Shown here piece by piece: positions 1 through 7,188 of a stretch of DNA of 7,188 nucleotides. Source of the stretch: Planctomycetota bacterium (GTDB lineage Bacteria; Planctomycetota; MHYJ01; JACPRB01). Every line of letters begins with the position of its first letter. The first letter of the stretch is position 1. Position numbers and translations under genes: made by a program. The stretch lies in the NCBI GenBank assembly GCA_023261405.1, contig JAHFOZ010000280.1:1-7188 (forward strand), written 5' to 3'. Under the pieces are notes generated by a model that was not told the DNA's origin, did not search any database, and worked only from the letters and a program-made list of their open reading frames with translations.

Positions 1-1583
1 GCGCGACCAGCTCGCTGCTGTATCCCGACACCGTCTGCAACGGGCTCTGGGAGTACCGGCCCGACTTTTCACGAGAGACCTGGAAGCAAGGGGCCGTCGC
101 GGTCGACGGCGTGAAGTCCACTCCCGAAGGTCTGTCGGAAGGGACGATCGTCTGGGCGATGCGCGCCCCTTACGTCCTCGTCGGCGGCCGGCTCGCGGCG
201 GAGGGCGCGGGCGCGGAGTTCTCGCTCTCCTGGGACGGGAAGATCTGGGAGCCCGCCACGGAGAGCCTGGACAAGTTCTTCGCCTTCAATCCCGGCGCCC
301 CGACGGCGCGGTATGGATACCAGATCCGTTGCCGGCTCTCCGGGGCCGCGCGCCTGAAGAGCCTGGCCATCGTGAACGATCTCCAGATGGCGCCCTTCGC
401 CCTTCCGGGGATGGGCGTCGGCAGAAACTCCTTCGTTTACACGGACGAGTCACCCGGCACGCGCCGCGTGCGGATCACGCACGACTGGGTCGAACGGTCC
501 GCCTCCCGGCCGCCGGCGGCGGCAACCGCCGCGCTACATCCCGCGGACAAGGGCGAGAGCAACGGCACGGATGTCGTCTTCCGGTGGACGCCGCCGGCCG
601 ATCCCGACGGGGACGCGATCGCGGACTACCAGTTCGAGCTCTCCAATCGCCCGGACCTGCGGTGGCCCCTCTCGATGAACTTCTACAAGTTGATCTCCCG
701 GACCGCCGACAAGGGGAAGGCCCAGTACGCCCTGCCCGGCGCCGGCCTCCTCTCCGCGGATCGGAAGTACTTCTGGCGGGTGCGGGCCAAGGATGGGAAG
801 GGGGTCTGGGGGCCCTGGGGTCCCGTGTGGAGCTTCACGGCGCGCGGGCCGAACGTGCCCGTCGAGTTGAGCCTCGACCACGACGCCGGCAAAGGCTCGG
901 CGCTGCTCCGCTGGAAGCCCAACCCCACGGGCCGGAAGCCCGTGCGGTATCGGGTGTACGGCAGCGACGAGAAGGGATTCTCCATCAGCGACCAGCCCTA
1001 CGCCGTCTCCATCGGGGGGAGCAAGGAACTGGCCAGCCCGTTCCCCTCGAACTTCATAGCGGAGACGGAAGCCACGGAGCTGGCGGTGCTGGGGGACCGC
1101 GCCGATCCCGCCCGGCCCTTCCGGACTTACTGGCGCGTCGTCGCGGTCGACGAGCAGGGCAAGCGCAGCGGACCTTCGGATTACGCGGCCGGTCCCAGGC
1201 CCGTGATCTACAGCCGGCCGCCGCTGACGGCGACGGTCGGGGCGCTGTACCGTTATGCCATCGAGGCCAACCGGTCGCTGGGCGACCTGAGATTGCGCCA
1301 GGTGAACGGAAGGGAAAGCGCCGGCTTCTGGGATCTCGAGAAGCCGAAGTTCGCGCTGGCCAAGGGACCGGACTGGCTGAAGCTCGACGGGGCAACGGGC
1401 GTCCTGACGGGCACTCCCGCCGCGGCGGGGACCTGGGACGTCGAGGTCGGCGTGACGATCGACCGTGAGGTGCGGAAGCTGGACCCCGCCGTGCTCCAGT
1501 GGGGGAACGAGAAGGTGCTCTCGACTTCGGTGGAGCGGGCGGGCGCCGCGACGCAGCGCTTCACCCTCACGGTCGGGAAGTAG
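1..1583 (+). CDS. Fn3 / putative-Ig domain protein, 3' part (5' end outside window)
   Basis: The frame is open from the left edge (first full codon at 3) to a TAG at 1581-1583, giving 526 visible residues. The GTG at 111 is internal: the frame runs upstream of it without a stop, so the true start lies outside the window. The first ~150 residues look like an all-beta region (motifs CNGLWEYRPDF, FSLSWDGKIWEP). Two fibronectin-III-like units follow. One (about 515-840) ends in YFWRVRAKDGKGVWGPWG and the other (about 850-1190) ends in YWRVVAVDEQGKRSGPS. The last part (about 1200-1580) resembles a putative-Ig (He_PIG-type) domain, with the hallmark LDGATGVLTGTPAAAGTWDV. No catalytic motif is visible. 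Such architectures are usually extracellular or periplasmic binding or scaffold proteins, but the N-terminal domain that would define function is missing. Domain calls are by motif pattern; specific function unknown. Confidence 0.85.
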   Translation, partial: ATSSLLYPDTVCNGLWEYRPDFSRETWKQGAVAVDGVKSTPEGLSEGTIVWAMRAPYVLVGGRLAAEGAGAEFSLSWDGKIWEPATESLDKFFAFNPGAPTARYGYQIRCRLSGAARLKSLAIVNDLQMAPFALPGMGVGRNSFVYTDESPGTRRVRITHDWVERSASRPPAAATAALHPADKGESNGTDVVFRWTPPADPDGDAIADYQFELSNRPDLRWPLSMNFYKLISRTADKGKAQYALPGAGLLSADRKYFWRVRAKDGKGVWGPWGPVWSFTARGPNVPVELSLDHDAGKGSALLRWKPNPTGRKPVRYRVYGSDEKGFSISDQPYAVSIGGSKELASPFPSNFIAETEATELAVLGDRADPARPFRTYWRVVAVDEQGKRSGPSDYAAGPRPVIYSRPPLTATVGALYRYAIEANRSLGDLRLRQVNGRESAGFWDLEKPKFALAKGPDWLKLDGATGVLTGTPAAAGTWDVEVGVTIDREVRKLDPAVLQWGNEKVLSTSVERAGAATQRFTLTVGK

Positions 1584-1621
1584 GGACGGCGTCGTCGGAG
1601 CTGTACCGTCCACCCCCCGCC

Positions 1622-1636
1622 TGCTATAGTCCCCCG
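1622..1636 (+). promoter_or_regulatory. extended -10 promoter element, possibly giving a leaderless mRNA
   Basis: TGCTATAGT at 1622-1630 matches the sigma-70-type extended -10 (TGnTATAAT) at all but one base. The hexamer TATAGT ends 6 nt before the ATG at 1637, so a start site at the usual 6-7 nt distance would fall on or next to the A of ATG. No Shine-Dalgarno sequence lies between the box and the ATG, as expected for a leaderless transcript. The -35 region (about 1601-1607, TGTACC) is a poor match to TTGACA, which an extended -10 can tolerate. This is inference from pattern and spacing. Confidence 0.5.
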
Positions 1637-3898
<2,262 letters not shown>

Positions 3899-3941
3899 GT
3901 GCGCGGCTTCATCAGTTCGTATGGAACTTCGGATATAGGAA

Positions 3942-5474
3942 ATGAGCAGCGGCCCCGAGGCTCCCGCGGCGGGTGCCGCGCCGTCTCGAAGGAGGATGAT
4001 CCGGAAAATCATCTTCCGGAGTCTCCTGGCGCTGGGCGGCCTCTACCTCCTCCTGCTGATCCCCGATCCTGCCCCCGTGCCGCCGCGCCCGGCGTCCCGG
4101 AGCCCGTTCGCCTGGAACCGGGACCAGCACTGGAAGGACCTGGAGGCCCGGTTTGCCGCCGCCCGCAGCGGGGACAGCCGCGCGGTCCGGGAGACCCTCC
4201 GGGCCTCGCTTGAGCGAGGCGCGCAACTCGTCGCCCGCCTCGACACGCGACGCTGCGCCCCGGACGATCCGCTCCTCGTCGAGATCGAGGAGACCCTCTT
4301 CGCGCTCGGGCCGCTGGTCGCCGCAGTTCCTGACCAGCTGTCCGCCTTCCTGGGGCTCGTGACCTCGATGCGCGAGGCGGTGAAGAGGCAGTCCACGGGC
4401 TGGGACATGCAGGCCGACGCGAGCCGGATCCGGATCTACCGGCTGCTCTACGGCGGACGGATGGCGCTCGAAGAGTCGATGCTCCAGGCGCCCCCGTCCG
4501 CGGCCCCGGCGATGTCGTCGGGTCCCGAGGAGCCCTCCGCCACCCCCTCCGTCCTCGTCCGGGGCGTCCGCGTGCACAGCGGCGACATCCTGCTCTCCCG
4601 CGGCGGCGCGGCGACCTCGGCGCTCATCGCGCGGGGCAGCGACTATCCCGGGAACTTCTCCCACGTCGCGCTCGTGCACGTGGAGGCGTCGACGGCGAAG
4701 GTATCCATCCTCGAAGCGCACATCGAGAAGGGGGTCGCCGTCGCCACGATCGAGGAGTACCTACGCGACACCAAGCTCCGGGTGATGGCGCTCCGGCTCC
4801 GCGCGGACCTGCCCGCCCTCGCCGCGGACCCCCTGCTCCCGCACAAGGCCGCGTCCCTCGCGCTGGGGGAGGCGGCGGCGCGCCACATCCCATACGACTT
4901 CGAGATGGACTTCGAGGATCACTCGCGGCTCTTCTGCTCCGAGGTCGCGTCCGCGGCCTACCGAAAGACGGGCGTCACGCTCTGGATGGGGCTCTCGAGC
5001 CTCTCGTCGGCCGGCCTCTGCTCCTGGCTGTCGGCGTTCGGGGTGACGCACACCCTCACGCAGGAGCCGTCGGACCTCGAGTACGACCCGCAGCTCCGCG
5101 TGGTGGCGGAGTGGCGCGACCCCGACACGCTGCTGAAGGATCACCTCGACAACGCGGTGACGGACATCCTGCTGGAAGCGGCGGAGCGGGGGGAGACGCT
5201 GAAGTACTCCTGGCCCCTGCTCCCGGTGGCCCGGGCGCTCAAGGCCTGGAGCGGGGTGGCCAACCTCCTCGGCTCAACGGGCCCGATCCCCGAGGGGATG
5301 AGCGCCACGGCGGCGCTCAAGAGCCGCTGGTTCCACGGCCGGCACGGGGCGATGAGGGCGCTTCTTGACGACCGGGTCCGGGACTTCCAGGCGGCGCGCG
5401 GGTATGTTCCCCCCTATTGGGAGATCCTTAAGCTCGCGAGGGAAGCCCAGTCGGCCCTCGAGCCCGCGCGCTGA
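3942..5474 (+). CDS. membrane-anchored permuted NlpC/P60 (C92, YiiX/YebB-like) papain-fold protein
   Basis: A 510-residue protein. A basic stretch (RRRMIRK) followed by a hydrophobic helix at about 22-40 gives an N-terminal membrane anchor, with the rest probably outside the cytoplasm. Residues about 50-190 are helical with no recognised motif. Residues about 205-340 carry the circularly permuted NlpC/P60 pattern: a GDILLSR strand, His241 in NFSHVAL, Glu258 in ILEAH, and Cys332 in RLFCSE, the expected His/polar/Cys set in permuted order. Members of this fold are amidases, peptidases or acyl-chain hydrolases; the substrate is not readable here. A ~170-residue C-terminal extension is unassigned. 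The gene lies 43 nt after the M28 gene and may be co-transcribed with it. The start is uncertain. ATG 3942 has only a very close AGGA. In-frame ATG 3996 sits directly after AAGGAGG (zero spacing) and would begin at MIRKIIF with a signal-like helix. It ends with TGA inside a hairpin. Confidence 0.8.
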   Translation: MSSGPEAPAAGAAPSRRRMIRKIIFRSLLALGGLYLLLLIPDPAPVPPRPASRSPFAWNRDQHWKDLEARFAAARSGDSRAVRETLRASLERGAQLVARLDTRRCAPDDPLLVEIEETLFALGPLVAAVPDQLSAFLGLVTSMREAVKRQSTGWDMQADASRIRIYRLLYGGRMALEESMLQAPPSAAPAMSSGPEEPSATPSVLVRGVRVHSGDILLSRGGAATSALIARGSDYPGNFSHVALVHVEASTAKVSILEAHIEKGVAVATIEEYLRDTKLRVMALRLRADLPALAADPLLPHKAASLALGEAAARHIPYDFEMDFEDHSRLFCSEVASAAYRKTGVTLWMGLSSLSSAGLCSWLSAFGVTHTLTQEPSDLEYDPQLRVVAEWRDPDTLLKDHLDNAVTDILLEAAERGETLKYSWPLLPVARALKAWSGVANLLGSTGPIPEGMSATAALKSRWFHGRHGAMRALLDDRVRDFQAARGYVPPYWEILKLAREAQSALEPAR

Positions 5475-5503
5475 GGGACCCTTCTCAGTGCGCGATCTCT
5501 ACT
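5465..5503 (+). terminator. hairpin terminator candidate between convergent genes
   Basis: CGCGCGCTGAG at 5465-5475 pairs with CTCAGTGCGCG at 5484-5494. This gives 11 consecutive pairs (one G-U) around an 8-nt loop, GGACCCTT. The stem contains the TGA stop (5472-5474) of the C92 gene. The following 15 nt are only moderately T-rich (ATCTCTACTGTG...), so it is a weak intrinsic terminator by E. coli rules. Its place between two converging genes favours a transcription-ending or 3'-end-protecting role. On the minus strand there is no T tract after it. Confidence 0.5.
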
Positions 5504-5534
5504 GTGTTCTCCGGTCAGGTTGTGTACGGGTTTC

Positions 5535-6431
5535 CTAGCGCGTGCCGTAGGCGCCCCCGTTGAAGGCCGTCGTGACCAGTCCCAGGTAGGGATCGTCCAG
5601 GTCCACATGCAGGACGTCCTTGTAGAGCCGCTTCGTGAGGTCCGCGGGACGCCAGGCCTTCTCGGCCAGGATCGCGTGGATGAGAGGCTTGCGCTCCTTG
5701 CAGTTGGTCTCGGTGTCGGCGGCGAGGAGGGCGGCCTCGGTCGAGGATTCCTTTGGGGCGACGGCCTCGGACTTCCGGGGGACGAGGACGTACTTGAGTT
5801 TCGACTCGACCATCGCTTTGCCCTTGTCGCGGACCGCCTCAACGTACCGCTGGGGCTCCTTCTGGTTCGCGCGATGGTAGGCGAGGACCGTGTCGACCGC
5901 CGCCTTGCGGGAGGCATGGTAGAGCGCAAGCGCGTCCCGGAGCGCCTCTAGGTACGCCTTCGGGTCGTTGAGCCCGGGGATGATGTCGATGACGCGGCCG
6001 TCGGGGGCGCAGATGTAAGTTGCGATATTGCCGTTGACGGTCCGCTTGATCTTTGCGCCGTTGCCGAAGTCGATCTCGACGACCGGCACGGGACGGACGC
6101 TCTCCCAGGCGGCGACGAAGCTTAACCTGACGAGGGCTGCGACGTCCGGGTCGGAGAAGATCACGCTTCTCGCGATGCGGGCGTTGGTTCAGCAGTAGAC
6201 GTCGTCGAAGTTGCCGAGGAGCTGGAAGAGGAGGATGGGCCTGCCCTGGTCGAGGGCCGCATCGAGCCCCTTCTTCCAGGCGATGCCGTTCCCGGGGAGC
6301 TCGAACTTCTCCGAAGCGGGCTCGGCGACCGCGCGCTTGAGGGGGGATTCCACGGCTTTCTTCGGTTGATCCTGCGCGAAGAGCGCGGGCACCAGCGCGA
6401 GGACCGGAAGCGCCAGCCAGAACCTTCTCAT
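5535..6431 (-). CDS. secreted thioredoxin-like selenoprotein (in-frame TGA read as Sec81)
   Basis: The gene runs from ATG 6431 to TAG 5537-5535: 298 residues if the single in-frame TGA (6191-6189) is read as selenocysteine. A strong Shine-Dalgarno (GGAGGT, 6-nt spacing) fixes the start. Residues 1-19 (MRRFWLALPVLALVPALFA) form a signal peptide, so it acts outside the cytoplasm. Residues about 48-160 look thioredoxin-like: RPILLFQLLGNFDDVYC, then Sec81, TNARIARSV, the strand VVEIDFGNG, and NIATYICAPDGRVIDIIPG like the end of a thioredoxin core. Cys80-Sec81 occupies the redox-site position; other Cys are 141 and 244. The C-terminal half (about 160-298) is helical with an unrecognised DDPYLGL segment. 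Evidence for Sec is the adjacent Cys, frame continuity, a SECIS-like hairpin, and TGA used as normal stop by two neighbours. Substrate unknown. Alternatives: a nonsense-mutated gene or a base error. Confidence 0.8.
6151..6175 (-). promoter_or_regulatory. bacterial SECIS-like stem-loop downstream of UGA
   Basis: In the mRNA sense (minus strand) the order is UCG, a bulged C, GAGAAG, loop CGUGAU, CUUCUC, CGA. This gives a perfect 6-bp upper stem, one 5'-side bulged base, and a 3-bp lower stem. The apical loop begins 24 nt after the UGA and carries G at its second position followed by U. The bacterial SECIS model, known from E. coli fdhF and SECIS search rules, needs a hairpin within about 16-37 nt of UGA, a small loop with G in the first two positions, and often a bulge on the 5' side. 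All are met here, though the bulged base is C rather than the U of fdhF. A competing smaller fold (AUCGC with a bulged GCGUGAU) is possible but weaker by eye. The element lies inside coding sequence, as usual in bacteria. Confidence 0.72.
6189..6191 (-). other. in-frame UGA, predicted selenocysteine codon 81
   Basis: This is the only stop codon in the 299-codon frame from 6431 to 5535. It follows TGC (Cys80) directly and precedes ACC AAC GCC CGC (TNAR). A redox-active vicinal Cys-Sec pair is chemically sensible, whereas a random nonsense mutation would rarely land at a predicted active site. TGA is the true stop of the M28 gene (3896-3898) and the C92 gene (5472-5474), which argues against global reassignment of UGA. 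Confidence 0.78.
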
Positions 6432-6437
6432 CCTTGC

Positions 6438-6443
6438 ACCTCC
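6438..6443 (-). promoter_or_regulatory. Shine-Dalgarno of the selenoprotein gene
   Basis: GGAGGT in the mRNA sense, followed by six bases (GCAAGG) and ATG at 6431. This is a near-perfect anti-16S match at ideal spacing. It decides the start: the frame is open further upstream (to 6629), but only this ATG has a strong site and is followed at once by a signal peptide. Confidence 0.85.
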
Positions 6444-6517
6444 GGGGAAGGAGGAGCAAGGGGCGTGCCATCGCCGGGGAAGGGGGGATGGCGGAGGAGG
6501 GGATCCGTCCGGGCCCG

Positions 6518-6543
6518 CCCCTGTATCCAGAAGCATACAGGGG
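6518..6543. repeat. 9-bp perfect inverted repeat upstream of the selenoprotein gene
   Basis: CCCCTGTAT (6518-6526) and ATACAGGGG (6535-6543) are perfect inverted copies around an 8-nt spacer. The repeat lies 87-112 nt upstream of the selenoprotein start codon, within the 270-nt gene-free stretch 6432-6701. It could be an operator for a dimeric regulator or a 5'-leader RNA hairpin. The sequence alone does not decide. Confidence 0.5.
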
Positions 6544-6545
6544 AA

Positions 6546-6561
6546 GTATCCGGGGGGATAC
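6546..6561. repeat. 6-bp inverted repeat GTATCC-N4-GGATAC, next to a related repeat
   Basis: GTATCC (6546-6551) and GGATAC (6556-6561) flank GGGG. The same half-site GTATCC occurs at 6523-6528 inside the neighbouring inverted repeat, 23 nt away. A related tract also recurs: ATACAGGGGAAG at 6535 and ATACGGGGGGAAG at 6558. Repeated half-sites of this kind suggest a regulator-binding cluster or a locally duplicated leader element. No convincing -35/-10 pair for the minus strand could be fixed nearby. Confidence 0.4.
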
Positions 6562-6613
6562 GGGGGGAAGCACAAGAAGCGCGGGGTCCGTCTGGGCCGC
6601 TCCCCCTGAGAAT

Positions 6614-6657
6614 GGAGCACCGCGATCATGCGTGAGCCCGGCAGGGATCCGTGCTCC
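6614..6657. repeat. imperfect inverted repeat downstream of the esterase gene
   Basis: GGAGCAC (6614-6620) and GTGCTCC (6651-6657) are perfect inverted copies. An inner GATC (6624-6627) and GATC (6646-6649) can pair to extend the stem past a small internal loop. The repeat begins 45 nt past the esterase stop, in the direction of transcription. That fits an RNA 3'-end structure, but no T tract follows on the minus strand, so it is not called a terminator. A smaller hairpin, CTCTT-GCG-AAGAG, lies at 6661-6673. Confidence 0.35.
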
Positions 6658-6701
6658 GCTCTCTTGCGAAGAGAAGGTTATCCGGTGCTGCTGTCGAACC
6701 C

Positions 6702-7188
6702 CTACTTCCCGAAGTGGCGGGCGTGGAACTGGAGGGCCTTGAGGCCCTGGGCGGCGAAGACCTTGGGCGGCTCGTGGCCCACGCCCTCGATCTCCTCGTA
6801 CTCGGGCGCGAGCTTGAGGTCCTCGAGGAAGGCCTTCATCCTGCGGTTGGGCTCGAGGAGGGAGTCCTTCGTTCCCACGGCGAGCCGCAGCGGCTGGCGG
6901 TCGCGGATCTTCTCCAGGTTCTTCTTCGAGAGCTCCCAGGGGGAATCCTCCTGGAACTTCTCGGGATCGTCCCCGAACGTCTTCTTGAGCTGGCCGGAGC
7001 GCCGCTTCTTCAAGTCCTCCCCCGTGACGAAGCCGCCGCCGAAGGAGACCACCGAGCCGAAGAACTCCGGGTGCTTGAAGCCCATCTTGAGCGCGCCGAA
7101 GCCGCCCATCGACCAGCCCATCACCGCGCGCCCCTCCCGCGACGCCACCGTCCGGAAGGTCGCGTCGACGTGGGGGACCAGGTCCTTC
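6702..7188 (-). CDS. alpha/beta-hydrolase esterase (putative esterase family), C-terminal part
   Basis: The frame runs from the right edge to TAG at 6704-6702, with 161 visible residues. It is open through the edge, so the GTG at 7148 is internal and the true start lies outside the window. The visible part begins KDLVPHVDATFRTVASRE, the typical run-up to the nucleophile elbow in the esterase D / feruloyl-esterase-like family (Pfam Esterase type). The elbow GWSMGGFGAL follows, with Ser at codon 7110-7112. The likely acid is Asp in GTKDSLL (codon 6864-6866) and the catalytic His is in GVGHEPP (codon 6774-6776), so a full Ser-Asp-His triad is present. It hydrolyses an ester of unknown nature; the signal peptide, if any, is not visible. 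It is co-directional with the selenoprotein gene but separated by 270 nt, so operon membership is doubtful. Confidence 0.88.
   Translation of the reverse strand, partial: KDLVPHVDATFRTVASREGRAVMGWSMGGFGALKMGFKHPEFFGSVVSFGGGFVTGEDLKKRRSGQLKKTFGDDPEKFQEDSPWELSKKNLEKIRDRQPLRLAVGTKDSLLEPNRRMKAFLEDLKLAPEYEEIEGVGHEPPKVFAAQGLKALQFHARHFGK

Noticed and set aside
3931..3941. GGATATAGGAA as a -10 box for the C92 gene
   Set aside because: TATAGG ends only 2 nt before ATG 3942, too close for a leaderless start, and no -35 is visible. With a start at 3996 it could work, but the evidence is too thin to list.
4000..4020. 7-bp perfect inverted repeat TCCGGAA/TTCCGGA just after the alternative ATG 3996
   Set aside because: It falls in codons of the basic and hydrophobic N-terminus and may be chance. 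Without comparative data it cannot be called a regulator of initiation.
5535..6164. Separate 209-codon gene starting at GTG 6164
   Set aside because: The GTG lies inside the SECIS-like hairpin, has no good ribosome-binding site and would start in the middle of a thioredoxin-like fold without a signal peptide. The same frame continues upstream to the TGA.
5535..6191. Selenoprotein gene as a nonsense-mutated pseudogene, or TGA reassigned to Trp/Gly
   Set aside because: No other stop or frameshift disrupts the gene, the Shine-Dalgarno and signal peptide are intact, and the TGA sits next to an active-site-like Cys with a SECIS-like hairpin. TGA ends two neighbouring genes, so reassignment is unlikely. 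A recent single mutation or base error cannot be fully excluded.
6532..6560. Minus-strand promoter with TATGCT or GATACT as -10
   Set aside because: Both hexamers match only 4 of 6 consensus bases, no -35 of quality lies at 16-18 nt, and they are embedded in inverted repeats that explain the sequence equally well.
6434..6742. Short plus-strand open frames across the 6432-6701 gap
   Set aside because: They are Arg/Gly/Pro-rich, lack a ribosome-binding site and run into the antisense of the esterase gene. The gap is better read as non-coding with inverted repeats.

Overview
The window is a GC-rich (roughly two-thirds G+C) stretch of bacterial chromosome. It encodes five proteins, and at least three (the M28 peptidase, the C92 protein and the thioredoxin-like protein) have N-termini suggesting export or membrane anchoring. 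The mix of Fn3/putative-Ig protein, PSMA-type M28 peptidase, membrane-anchored YiiX-like protein, secreted thioredoxin-fold protein and esterase is reminiscent of Planctomycetota, Acidobacteriota or related soil/sediment lineages. No taxonomic marker is present, so this is only an impression. There are no mobile elements, tRNA/rRNA genes or CRISPR repeats that I can see.

Layout. On the plus strand: the 3' end of a large protein with two Fn3-like units and a putative-Ig domain (1-1583); a glutamate carboxypeptidase II/PSMA-type M28 metallopeptidase with a lipoprotein-like N-terminus (1637-3898), preceded by an extended -10 box placed so that the mRNA may be leaderless; and a membrane-anchored permuted NlpC/P60 (C92, YiiX-like) protein (3942-5474). 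A strong hairpin over the last stop codon separates these from a convergent pair on the minus strand. The pair is a secreted thioredoxin-like protein (5535-6431) and, upstream of it across a 270-nt gap, the C-terminal part of an alpha/beta-hydrolase esterase (6702-7188, running off the right edge).

The standout is the thioredoxin-like gene. Its reading frame is interrupted once, by TGA at 6189-6191, directly after a Cys codon at the place where a thioredoxin-fold active site is expected. The frame is coherent on both sides. A stem-loop fitting the bacterial SECIS pattern lies just downstream of the TGA, and two neighbouring genes use TGA as an ordinary stop. The best reading is a selenoprotein with a vicinal Cys80-Sec81 pair, which ordinary gene callers would split into two genes or label a pseudogene.

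Functionally, the set looks like cell-envelope or extracytoplasmic housekeeping: peptide and ester hydrolysis plus thiol/selenol redox chemistry. No shared pathway can be shown from the sequence. The selenocysteine machinery (selA, selB, selC, selD) is not in the window, so Sec use by the organism remains a prediction.
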